Assembly (NCBI GenBank): GCA_012798535.1
Contig: JAAZMZ010000023.1
Span: 1-64,000 of the forward strand
Direction: 5' to 3'
Origin: Leptolinea sp.
GTDB taxonomy: Bacteria > Chloroflexota > Anaerolineae > Anaerolineales > Anaerolineaceae
Length of the DNA: 64,000 bases
The notes beneath the pieces were generated by a model. It was not told the DNA's origin, made no database searches, and saw only the letters and a program-made list of their open reading frames with translations. The translations under genes and the position numbers were made by a program. This document shows positions 28,316-35,948 of this stretch, in pieces. Each line of letters begins with the position of its first letter. The first letter of the stretch is position 1.

Positions 28316-30097
28316 CTATTTCACCTCCACTGCATTGAAATTGCATACCTGTGCGCAGATGCCGCAGCGGATACAGATATCCGGATCGATGACATGCGTC
28401 TGGCGTCTTTCACCCGAAATGGCACTCACCGGACAGTTGCGGGCACATACTGTACAACCGGTGCACACTCCATCCTTAATGGAATAAGTGATCAAGGCTT
28501 TACATACTTTTGCCGGGCAGCGTTTCTCATAAATATGAGCTTCAAATTCGCTCCGGAAATGTTTCAGTATGCTGATAACCGGATTGGGAGCACCCTGACC
28601 GAGACCGCATAGAGAGGCTGCGTTGATCTCTTTACAGAGATATTCCAGAGCTTCGATGTCGCCGTCTTTACCTTTTCCGGCGCAGATGTTCTCCAGGATT
28701 TCAAGAATTCGACGGGTACCGACCCGGCAGGGAGTGCATTTTCCACAGCTTTCATCTTGGGTAAAATCCATGAAATAGCGAGCCATATCCACCATGCAGG
28801 TCTCATCATCCAGCACAATTAAACCGCCGGAACCCATCATGGCACCTGCCGAGACCAAGGATTCATAATCGACTGGCAGATCAAGGAATTTTGCCGGCAG
28901 ACAACCGCCCATAGGGCCGCCGATCTGAGCTGCCTTGTATCCCTTATCGTCCTTGATCCCTCCAGCGACATCATAAACCAGTTCACGAAGGGTGATTCCA
29001 AGAGGAACTTCAACCAGACCGGGTTTTTTCAGGTCGCCAGCCAGAGCGAATGTTTTTGTACCCTTGCTTTTTTCTGTACCAATGCTGGAATACCATTCCG
29101 CGCCCTTCAGCATGATCTGCGGTACGTTGGCGTAGCTTTCCACATTGTTGATGTTGGTTGGTTTGCCAAAGACACCTTTTACAGCCGGGAAGGGAGGACG
29201 GGGGCGAGGTTCACCGCGTTTTCCTTCAATAGAGGCCATAAGCGCGGTTTCTTCGCCGCACACAAATGCGCCGGCGCCCATGCGGACCTCCAGATCGAAA
29301 TCAAAACCGGATCCCAGAATATTCTTACCAAGCAGACCCAGTGAGCGGGCCTGTTCAATGGCAATATTCAAGGTATGCACTGCAACAGGATATTCGGCAC
29401 GGCAGTATATAAATCCCTGACTGGCTCCGATTGTATAACCGGCAATGATCATCCCTTCAAGGACCGAATGCGGATCTCCTTCGAGAACACGACGGTTCAT
29501 GAACGCGCCAGGGTCACCTTCATCTGCATTACAGACAATATATTTCTGTTCACCGATACTGTCACGTGCCAGCATCCATTTCTTGCCGGTGGGAAATCCG
29601 GCGCCACCGCGACCGCGAAGTCCTGATTTTAAAATCTCTTCAATGACATCATCCGGTTTCATTGACAGCAAAACTTTTGCCAGAGCCTGATATCCGTCTT
29701 CTGCAATGTAATCTTCGATATTTTCAGGGTCTATCTTGCCGCAATTGCGAAGGACGACGCGCATTTCTTTGGGGGTAGGAGCAGAGAGTTCTTCATCGAC
29801 AGCTTTTTCTGTTTCGATAACGAACTTTTTCGCGATACGGCCTTTGAGAAAATGTTCCTCAACCAGATAAGGTACATCATCAACGGTAAGACCGCCGTAA
29901 TGTACCGCATCCGGGTAGACCATCAATTCAGGACCCTGCGAACAATCACCGATACGGGATGTCTCCAGAACCTGAATTTCGTCGATCAATCCCTGTGCCA
30001 CAAGTTCATCCTGGAGGGCATCCATCACTTCATGTGCACCCTTTTTGAGACAATCAGGGTCTACGCACACCAAAACATGAGAACGAAAATACTTCAT
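28316..30097 (-). CDS. hndC: NuoF/HndC-like flavin subunit with C-terminal ferredoxin domain
   Basis: 593 aa. N-terminal thioredoxin-like domain (1-110) with cysteines in VCVDPDC and GDCSQGP; flavin/NADH core with GLRGRGGAGFPTGKKW, CNADEGDPGAFMNR and GAGAFVCGEETALM; the SCGKCTPCRVG cluster (near 470); and a C-terminal pair of [4Fe-4S] motifs (CTGCTVCARNCP and CIRCGICAQVC). This is the build of HydB/HndC in electron-bifurcating or NADP-linked hydrogenases. 89 bases separate it from the second NuoE gene. Confidence 0.92.
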   Translation of the reverse strand: MKYFRSHVLVCVDPDCLKKGAHEVMDALQDELVAQGLIDEIQVLETSRIGDCSQGPELMVYPDAVHYGGLTVDDVPYLVEEHFLKGRIAKKFVIETEKAVDEELSAPTPKEMRVVLRNCGKIDPENIEDYIAEDGYQALAKVLLSMKPDDVIEEILKSGLRGRGGAGFPTGKKWMLARDSIGEQKYIVCNADEGDPGAFMNRRVLEGDPHSVLEGMIIAGYTIGASQGFIYCRAEYPVAVHTLNIAIEQARSLGLLGKNILGSGFDFDLEVRMGAGAFVCGEETALMASIEGKRGEPRPRPPFPAVKGVFGKPTNINNVESYANVPQIMLKGAEWYSSIGTEKSKGTKTFALAGDLKKPGLVEVPLGITLRELVYDVAGGIKDDKGYKAAQIGGPMGGCLPAKFLDLPVDYESLVSAGAMMGSGGLIVLDDETCMVDMARYFMDFTQDESCGKCTPCRVGTRRILEILENICAGKGKDGDIEALEYLCKEINAASLCGLGQGAPNPVISILKHFRSEFEAHIYEKRCPAKVCKALITYSIKDGVCTGCTVCARNCPVSAISGERRQTHVIDPDICIRCGICAQVCNFNAVEVK

Positions 30098-30142
30098 TGG
30101 GAAAACCTTCGATAAGTAGATTGAATAACCGGACTTAAATTA

Positions 30143-30511
30143 CTACGCTTGAACGACATGATCTTTGATTACTTTGCCCTGGCCAATGTGCTCTTTCATA
30201 ATACGGCGGGCAATCTCAGGGGTTACCTTTCCATAAGTGACTTTTGGTTCTGAACCGATGGTCACCTGAACAATGGGTTCTTTTTCACAAAGACCGATAC
30301 AACCGGTCTGAGAAACGATTATGCCGCTGATATTTTCTTTTTCGATAATATCCAAAACGGCCTTCATTGTTTCACGAGCGCCGGCCGCAATACCGCACGT
30401 TCCCATGGCCACGGTAACCAGGGCTTTACCTTCCGCGGTTTTTACCTTGCGTTTTTCCAGAGCCTCTTCACGAATTTTCTTCAGATCTTCCAGTGATTTT
30501 ATTGTGGTCAT
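30143..30511 (-). CDS. hndB: HndB-like [2Fe-2S] ferredoxin-domain subunit
   Basis: 122 aa. A helical N-terminus (1-28) is followed by a thioredoxin-like [2Fe-2S] fold with MGTCGIAAGARE and TGCIGLCEKEPIV. This is the HndB type that stands between HndA and HndC in NADP-reducing hydrogenase operons. It lies 27 bases after the GHKL ATPase and 45 bases before hndC. Confidence 0.88.
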   Translation of the reverse strand: MTTIKSLEDLKKIREEALEKRKVKTAEGKALVTVAMGTCGIAAGARETMKAVLDIIEKENISGIIVSQTGCIGLCEKEPIVQVTIGSEPKVTYGKVTPEIARRIMKEHIGQGKVIKDHVVQA

Positions 30512-30538
30512 TGTTTCTCTCCTGAAAAGAGGTTTCTA

Positions 30539-31087
30539 TCAGGCGGCGGATTGAATACTGTTTACACCTGATTCAAAAAAGTTGCGCAAAAAATTTAAAA
30601 CAACAGGTTCAGTTAATGACACTCCCTGTAATTCTTTCTTTATTGACACATCATCCAGGTAGAATTCTTCTTTACCGACAATATAGTGGAATATGAAGTG
30701 GATGGTAGGGTGGGCAATTAACAGATTTAGAAATGTGGTCGCCAGGTCTCCCAGAGGCATTCGGTCGATATGACTGCGTTGGAAATCAACCGCTACTTTT
30801 GTGCCAATTCCCAATTTTGAGGTGATTGTAAACGACCCATTACAGGCTTCCGCTGCTTCCTTGAGCAGTGGAATACCCAGTCCCACCTTGCGCGTTGTTC
30901 TGGAAGTCACAAATGGATCTGTGACCTGCTTTACCATATCTTCAGACATACCTTTGCCATCATCTTCGATACTTAATGATAAACGGTCATCTTTTATGTT
31001 TTCAATAATCTCTATGCGGATTGTCTTTGCATCGGCAGCCGCGCTGTTCTCGGCAATATCCAGCAGATGAAGTGCCAATTCGCGCAT
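30539..31087 (-). CDS. GHKL-type ATP-binding protein
   Basis: 182 aa. HLLDIAENSAAA (N box), IEDDGKGM (G1 box) and KVGLGIPLLKEAAEACNGSF (G2 region) make up a histidine-kinase-like ATPase domain (1-115) without a phospho-acceptor His domain. The C-terminus (about 115-182) is an unrecognised extension. Such proteins sit between HndA and HndB genes in [FeFe] hydrogenase operons. Anti-sigma or protein kinase activity is plausible but unproven. Confidence 0.8.
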   Translation of the reverse strand: MRELALHLLDIAENSAAADAKTIRIEIIENIKDDRLSLSIEDDGKGMSEDMVKQVTDPFVTSRTTRKVGLGIPLLKEAAEACNGSFTITSKLGIGTKVAVDFQRSHIDRMPLGDLATTFLNLLIAHPTIHFIFHYIVGKEEFYLDDVSIKKELQGVSLTEPVVLNFLRNFFESGVNSIQSAA

Positions 31088-31099
31088 GAGATTTCTATC

Positions 31100-31615
31100 T
31101 CACTCCTGATCTGGATGGATGTTCTTGATCAATTGCGGGAATTTGTTGGGACGAACACGTCCGTGCAAGTCTTCATCTATCACCACAACAGGAGCCTGAC
31201 TGCAGGCACCCACACACCGGCATACTTCAAGGGTAATCTCGCCATCTTCAGTCGTCTGTCCCGGTTCAACTCCCAGAATTTGTTTGGCCTTTTCGATGAC
31301 CTGTGGAATACCACCCACATAACAGGCAGTGCCAAGGCAAAATTTCACAGTGTGCTTCCCTCGTGGACCTGTGGTAAAAAAGGAATAGAAAGAGACAACC
31401 CCGTGAATCTGACTTACAGGAATACCCATACGATTGGCAACATAGACCTGCATGGCCGGAGAAATGAAACCAATCTTGCTCTGAAGTTCATTCAGAACGA
31501 CCATGGTCGCACCGTTTAAATGATTGTTACGGTCAATGATTTCGTCGATTATCTTTTTTGATTCAGGATTCGTTGTTGGATCATTCTTGGTAATATTTGT
31601 TTTTGTTCCTGCCAT
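31100..31615 (-). CDS. hndA: NuoE/HndA-like [2Fe-2S] subunit (first module)
   Basis: 171 aa from ATG 31615, preceded by GGAG. The [2Fe-2S] ligands are in FCLGTACYVGG and CRCVGACSQAP. It is the first gene of the hydrogenase operon and 12 bases from the ATPase gene. It would donate to or accept from the HndC-like subunit. Confidence 0.9.
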   Translation of the reverse strand: MAGTKTNITKNDPTTNPESKKIIDEIIDRNNHLNGATMVVLNELQSKIGFISPAMQVYVANRMGIPVSQIHGVVSFYSFFTTGPRGKHTVKFCLGTACYVGGIPQVIEKAKQILGVEPGQTTEDGEITLEVCRCVGACSQAPVVVIDEDLHGRVRPNKFPQLIKNIHPDQE

Positions 31616-31677
31616 AACCGGCTCCAATGATAGAAAAATTTCCTCAAAAAATTTATAACCTTACCAATATTCTCCGA

Positions 31678-31705
31678 ATTATGTACTTACAGTTTACGTC
31701 TGCAA
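31678..31705 (-). promoter_or_regulatory. Candidate promoter of the hydrogenase operon
   Basis: On the minus strand TTGCAG (31705-31700), a 16-base spacer, CATAAT (31683-31678). The start would be about 55 bases before hndA. Confidence 0.45.
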
Positions 31706-31774
31706 TCCACTCGTAAAAAAGTACAAATGTCATTGAATAATTGGAAGGATAATCCTTTAAATTGTTTACAAACT

Positions 31775-31797
31775 GCGAAAGATTTCTGATCTTTCGC
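31775..31797 (-). terminator. Hairpin after the PHP-domain gene
   Basis: A perfect 9-bp stem GCGAAAGAT/ATCTTTCGC with a 5-base loop, 33 bases past the stop at 31830. The U tract on the minus strand is poor, so termination may be weak. It separates the signalling module from the hydrogenase operon. Confidence 0.5.
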
Positions 31798-31829
31798 AAT
31801 GTTGATTTTACCTCAACCTGTGATTTCTG

Positions 31830-32591
31830 TCACAAATTTGGATTAGATATCTCAAATAATCTCCCGTCACTTTTTAGCAATGCCTTTCTTAACTCTAAAA
31901 TACAGGGTTTTTCAATCCTGATGTAGTTCACTCCGAGGAATTCCTCCAATCTATGAACGTCTCCACTCTGAATCAGGGTTTTATCTACCAGTTGGGGAAA
32001 TACCTCAGCCGCCTTTAGCGGATTAATATGTCTGGATACTTCAAAAGCTACGGCATCTGATAATTCATCAGGTATCAGGCCAAGCACCGGTAGAAGGCCG
32101 AATGCCTGTCGATCAACATGCGCCGGGATAAGCAATCCGCCGAGATCGTTAACATGCCGGCAGGCTTCTTTGATTGTCAGGGAACAGGAAGTTAATAACA
32201 ACTTTTCTTCACGGCAAACAAAATCTCCGGTTGAATCCACCACAAATTGTTCTCCGAAATAATCCGGTCGATTTTTCAAATCTGGCATATTCTGATCAAC
32301 ATGTTTCTGCATTTCTCGCAGTTGATCCAGTGTATCAAACAGGCAGAGAAGATGTACTTCTTCTTGAGTTTGTAATTCAATACCGGGCAGTACATGAATA
32401 CCACTGCCTTTCGCAGCTATCATTACGGATTCAACATTGGCCGAAGCGTTGTGATCCGTAATTCCCAGCAGATTTACCCCCAGGTCGGTTGCCTCCTGGA
32501 TGATCAGAGGTGGAATCATCTCCACTTCGGCACAGGGAGACAGCACTGTATGAATGTGCAATTCTGCACGATAAACCCGGATTGCACTCAC
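31830..32591 (-). CDS. PHP-domain phosphoesterase
   Basis: 253 aa. The metal-binding motifs of the PHP family are present: ELHIHTVLSPCAE (about 9-21), GITDHNASAN near 41, LPGIELQTQEEVHLL near 73-85, IPAHVDR near 157 and SGDVHRLEEF near 215. It probably hydrolyses a phosphate ester or nucleic acid end. PHP proteins of this type are neighbours of DRTGG and [FeFe] hydrogenase genes in many anaerobes. It overlaps the DRTGG gene upstream by 4 bases. Confidence 0.85.
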   Translation of the reverse strand: MSAIRVYRAELHIHTVLSPCAEVEMIPPLIIQEATDLGVNLLGITDHNASANVESVMIAAKGSGIHVLPGIELQTQEEVHLLCLFDTLDQLREMQKHVDQNMPDLKNRPDYFGEQFVVDSTGDFVCREEKLLLTSCSLTIKEACRHVNDLGGLLIPAHVDRQAFGLLPVLGLIPDELSDAVAFEVSRHINPLKAAEVFPQLVDKTLIQSGDVHRLEEFLGVNYIRIEKPCILELRKALLKSDGRLFEISNPNL

Positions 32592-32932
32592 GGATTACGC
32601 AGGCCCATCTCCCATAAATGACCGATGATGTCGAAACTCGATCGGGTGGAGGAGAGAAGGATTACACCTTCGTCATTCGCTTTCTGAATAGTATTTTCAT
32701 CCGGCATGGCACCTTCGGTGATGATCACAGCAGCCAGTTCCAAAAGAGCTGCCACAGCAACGATGTTCCCGTGAGCCTGGAGTGTTACCCAGATGCCATG
32801 CCTGGGCGCGCCTGCCATCACACAACTCAATAGATCCGACGAGTATCCATAGGTGGGTTCGATGGATGAAAAATCTTTCTGGTCAGTTAAAACCTTCAAG
32901 TCCAGCGCATTTATCAAGTCTTGAATATTCAT
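32588..32932 (-). CDS. DRTGG-domain protein (second copy)
   Basis: 114 aa from ATG 32932. The sequence (LINALDLKVLTDQKDF, GYSSDLLSCVMAGAPRHGIWVTLQAH, AAVIITEGAMPDENTIQKANDEGVILLSSTRSSFDIIGHLWEMGL) matches the small DRTGG fold found alone or fused to phosphotransacetylase and CBS proteins. Probably a ligand-binding regulatory domain. It overlaps the CBS-ATPase gene end. Confidence 0.82.
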   Translation of the reverse strand: MNIQDLINALDLKVLTDQKDFSSIEPTYGYSSDLLSCVMAGAPRHGIWVTLQAHGNIVAVAALLELAAVIITEGAMPDENTIQKANDEGVILLSSTRSSFDIIGHLWEMGLRNP

Positions 32933-32933
32933 T

Positions 32934-33935
32934 TTATTGTTTCTCCACCGTGTTTGGATTGGATTCTCCAAGAGTATCTTGTTTCTCAAGATTGATCTTC
33001 ATTTTCAATCTTGTGCCTTTTCCCATAACCGATTCGAGTTTCATGTTATCAACGCAGCGGGCTATATTTGCCAGCCCCATACCGGCTCCAAATCCGAGTT
33101 CGCGAATTTCCTCACTGGCTGTGGAATAGCCGGGCCGCATGGCCTGCTCAACATCCGCAATACCCGGTCCATCATCTGTCACATCAATGGTGATCTGATG
33201 AGGTTCGATTTCTACCCGGATGATACCGCCGTTGTTCGTGTGAATGATCAGGTTGATCTCGGCTTCATATATGGCGATGGAACAACGCCGGGCGATTTGT
33301 GGGCTGGCGCCCAGACGTAAAAGTGCTCGTTTGATATTGCTAGAAGCCGCGCCGCCATGAACAAAATCGTGCTGTTTAATGTTGTAGCGTAGAATCAGGC
33401 TGGTACGATCAGATTCAATGTCTTCAAAAAGATGAGATGCGCGATAACGGCGCATCTCTTCTTCCTGAGTTTTTGATTGGAGAACTTTCAGCAAACCCCG
33501 GGTGATATCTCCCTTGGTAATAATACCGGCCAGTCTTCCCTCTGTATCAACGACCGGTAGGCGGCCAACGCCTGTGGCCACAAAGACCTTAAGAGCTTCA
33601 ACCAGTAGATCGACATCCTTGACAGTATAAGGATTGGGAGTCATATACTGCGTGGTGGTCGCGTTTAAATCACCTTCCAGCAGGCAGTGGAAAATATCTT
33701 CCATGCTGATGATGCCGATAAGGTGATCGTTTTCAGTGACAGGCATTCCAGAAATACCCGTTTTTCTGAATATCTCAACCACATCCTTCATCTGCATATC
33801 CGGTGAAGCCGCGCGGACATCGCGCGTCATCACTTCATTGATACGCAGTTCATACGCCAATTCTTCCGAACGGGTAATGCTCTCGGCCTGTTGGTCAGTC
33901 AGCACTACGGTTGAACGAATGGAATTTGCGCTCAT
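32934..33935 (-). CDS. CBS-pair protein with C-terminal anti-sigma-type ATPase domain
   Basis: 333 aa from ATG 33935. Two CBS domains (about 30-165, INEVMTRDVRAASP, GMPVTENDHLIGIISMEDI, GRLPVVDTEGRLAGIITKGDI) are followed by a GHKL/RsbW-like ATPase domain (about 190-320, YEAEINLIIHTNNGG as N box, VTDDGPGIADV as G1, GFGAGMGLANIAR as G2). The CBS pair should sense adenine nucleotides or redox cofactors and the ATPase domain could be a Ser/Thr kinase. A longer TTG start at 33983 would overlap the gene upstream. Confidence 0.85.
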   Translation of the reverse strand: MSANSIRSTVVLTDQQAESITRSEELAYELRINEVMTRDVRAASPDMQMKDVVEIFRKTGISGMPVTENDHLIGIISMEDIFHCLLEGDLNATTTQYMTPNPYTVKDVDLLVEALKVFVATGVGRLPVVDTEGRLAGIITKGDITRGLLKVLQSKTQEEEMRRYRASHLFEDIESDRTSLILRYNIKQHDFVHGGAASSNIKRALLRLGASPQIARRCSIAIYEAEINLIIHTNNGGIIRVEIEPHQITIDVTDDGPGIADVEQAMRPGYSTASEEIRELGFGAGMGLANIARCVDNMKLESVMGKGTRLKMKINLEKQDTLGESNPNTVEKQ

Positions 33936-33948
33936 GTTATGATGGTGG

Positions 33949-34332
33949 CTAAATTGGTTCGCAATTGCAATCGCCGTCGGCAACAGACGATTCGAAGCTT
34001 TTTAATCCACTTTGGTATAGACGTCCGCATAATTCAAACATCCCAAAGGGACTGGTGATCAATGGAATACGTTCTTTATTAGCCAGATCAATGGTTTCTT
34101 TGGGAGGTAGTTTCCCCCGGACGAGAACGATTGCGGCAACATCCGCCATCTGTGCGGTACGAACTACTTGTGGATTGCACAGGCCGGTCAAGAGAACCGC
34201 TTCTGGCTGAATGGATGCCAGAACATCGCTCATCAGATCTGCTCCACATCCGCCCTTGATTTCCCGGGAAAGGTCGGCATCAGGATTGATCAATGTTCCA
34301 TCAATAGTTTTGATTAATTCAATTACTTTCAT
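33949..34332 (-). CDS. DRTGG-domain protein (first copy)
   Basis: 127 aa from ATG 34332. MKVIELIKTIDGTLINPDADL, GGCGADLMSDVLASIQPEAVLLTGL, AAIVLVRGKLPPKETIDLANKERIPLITSPFGMFELCGRLYQSGL: same fold as the copy at 32588-32932. First gene of the four-gene signalling module, divergent from hisS. 13 bases separate it from the CBS-ATPase gene. Its start has only a weak GAGA ribosome site. Confidence 0.8.
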   Translation of the reverse strand: MKVIELIKTIDGTLINPDADLSREIKGGCGADLMSDVLASIQPEAVLLTGLCNPQVVRTAQMADVAAIVLVRGKLPPKETIDLANKERIPLITSPFGMFELCGRLYQSGLKSFESSVADGDCNCEPI

Positions 34333-34448
34333 TGACTTCTCAAAAAAGCCTTTTCCTGTATTTCTGACAATTGTACACAAGTTTTCGATTTCGATGCGGA
34401 TTTCAGCCTATGAATTTCGAGAATAAGGGTATGAATATCTAATTTTCA

Positions 34449-34466
34449 ATGATTTGCAGAAATCAT
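34449..34466. repeat. Inverted repeat upstream of hisS
   Basis: ATGATTT-GCAG-AAATCAT, perfect over 7 bp, centred 47 bases before the hisS ATG. It could be an operator or an RNA hairpin in the hisS leader. Confidence 0.4.
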
Positions 34467-34504
34467 GGTTTAATAAGGTTCAATTGAATCTTACGGAGAT
34501 AAAG

Positions 34505-35773
34505 ATGAAAGCCATTATTCAGCCAGTTAAAGGAACGAGAGATTTTTACCCGGAGGAAATGGCGATTCGAACCTGGCTGTATGACCAGATAAAAGCTGTC
34601 AGCTCATCTTTCGGATATGAAGAGTGGGAAGGTCCCATCCTTGAAAGATTGGAACTGTACGCGGCGAAATCAGGAGAAGAGCTGGTTAAAGAACAATCGT
34701 TTGTATTTTCAGACCGCAGTGGAGACCAGATCACACTCAGACCCGAATTGACACCGACTCTGGCAAGAATGATTGCTCAAAAACAAAACGAACTGGTCTA
34801 TCCGGTTCGTTGGTGGTCTTTTGGACCATTCTGGCGATATGAAAAGCCGCAAAAAGGACGTACCCGTGAGTTCTTTCAGTGGAATATCGATATGCTGGGG
34901 ATCGATTCGCCGGAAGCTGATGCCGAACTGGTGGCTGTGGCGGCCAGTTTCTTTCAAAGGGTTGGTTTGACGGCAGAGGAAGTAAAAATTTTCATTAACA
35001 ACCGCTGTCTCATGGATTCTGTTCTGGCTGAACTGGGGGTTGCACACGAAAACAGAAAGAAGGTATTCCATGTGATCGACCGCAGAGACAAGATGTCGCC
35101 GGCTGATTGGAAAGAATATGCAATGGAAAATGGCCTGAACAGTTCACAATTCGACCAGCTTTGCCTGGCGTTGTCAGATAAAGAACTGTGGAAGAAATCA
35201 CCGGAATTGGTGCGGTTCTTCGAAGTGCTGAAGGCCATGGGATTGCGTGAATTTGTGGTATTCGATCCCCAGGTTATTCGGGGACTTGAATATTACACCG
35301 GAACAGTTTTCGAAGGTCGTGACGCGACAGGAGAGGGACGCGCGATTTTCGGCGGTGGGCGATATGATAATCTGGTAAATGATGTGGGCGGGGAACCGTT
35401 GTCAGCCGTCGGGTTTGCCATGGGAGATGTGATGATCTCTGTGCTGTTGGAAAAATACGGAAAACTGGTAAAGAAGAACCGAAAGGAGCAAACTGTGCTT
35501 GTGACAGTTTTTGATTCTGGAATGCTTCCATCCTCTTTCGCGCTGGCGGCGGACCTGCGGAAGGCAGGAATCACGACTGTCGTTTATCCAGAAGCTGCCA
35601 AATTACCGAAGCAATTGAAATTCGCCGACCGCAAGGGGATACGTTTTGCATTGATCCAGGGACCGGACGAGGCCGCCTCAAAATCGGTAACGATCAAGGA
35701 TCTGTTAAACCGCGAGCAGAAAACAATCCCCGTCGTGGAAGCCGGAGGGATGTTAAAGAAGATGATGGATTGA
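34505..35773 (+). CDS. hisS: Histidyl-tRNA synthetase
   Basis: 422 aa from ATG 34505, which has ACGGAG upstream. Class II motif 1 is in KGTRDFYPEEM, motif 2 in FGPFWRYEKPQKGRTREFFQWNIDMLG (about 103-130), the histidine A motif in RGLEYYTGTVFE (near 260), and motif 3 in SAVGFAMGDVM (near 300). The C-terminal anticodon-binding domain (about 330-422) is present, so this is a synthetase and not the regulatory paralogue HisZ. The tRNA-His gene lies 46 bases downstream. Confidence 0.95.
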   Translation: MKAIIQPVKGTRDFYPEEMAIRTWLYDQIKAVSSSFGYEEWEGPILERLELYAAKSGEELVKEQSFVFSDRSGDQITLRPELTPTLARMIAQKQNELVYPVRWWSFGPFWRYEKPQKGRTREFFQWNIDMLGIDSPEADAELVAVAASFFQRVGLTAEEVKIFINNRCLMDSVLAELGVAHENRKKVFHVIDRRDKMSPADWKEYAMENGLNSSQFDQLCLALSDKELWKKSPELVRFFEVLKAMGLREFVVFDPQVIRGLEYYTGTVFEGRDATGEGRAIFGGGRYDNLVNDVGGEPLSAVGFAMGDVMISVLLEKYGKLVKKNRKEQTVLVTVFDSGMLPSSFALAADLRKAGITTVVYPEAAKLPKQLKFADRKGIRFALIQGPDEAASKSVTIKDLLNREQKTIPVVEAGGMLKKMMD

Positions 35774-35777
35774 AATC

Positions 35778-35806
35778 TTGCCCGGGCTAAATGCCTGTGA
35801 TAAAAT
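35778..35806 (+). promoter_or_regulatory. tRNA-His promoter
   Basis: TTGCCC (35778-35783), 17-base spacer, TAAAAT (35801-35806). The expected start is about 8 bases before the tRNA. Confidence 0.6.
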
Positions 35807-35819
35807 AGCATTCGCTTAC

Positions 35820-35895
35820 GGTGGCTGTAGCTCAACGGCAGAGCGCTTCACTGTGGATGAAGATGTTGTGGGTTCGAAACCCATCAGCCACCCCA
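35820..35895 (+). tRNA. tRNA-His (GTG)
   Basis: A cloverleaf can be drawn by eye: acceptor GTGGCTG (35821-35827) with CAGCCAC (35885-35891), D arm GCTC/GAGC, anticodon arm CTTCA-CTGTGGA-TGAAG with anticodon GTG, T arm GTGGG-TTCGAAA-CCCAT. The discriminator is C (35892), CCA is encoded (35893-35895), and the base at 35820 is G, as needed for the G-1:C73 pair unique to tRNA-His. Confidence 0.96.
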
Positions 35896-35948
35896 ATAAA
35901 CTACCTAGACATTCATGAAGTATTACTGTCAATAAGTCAAAGGGAACA

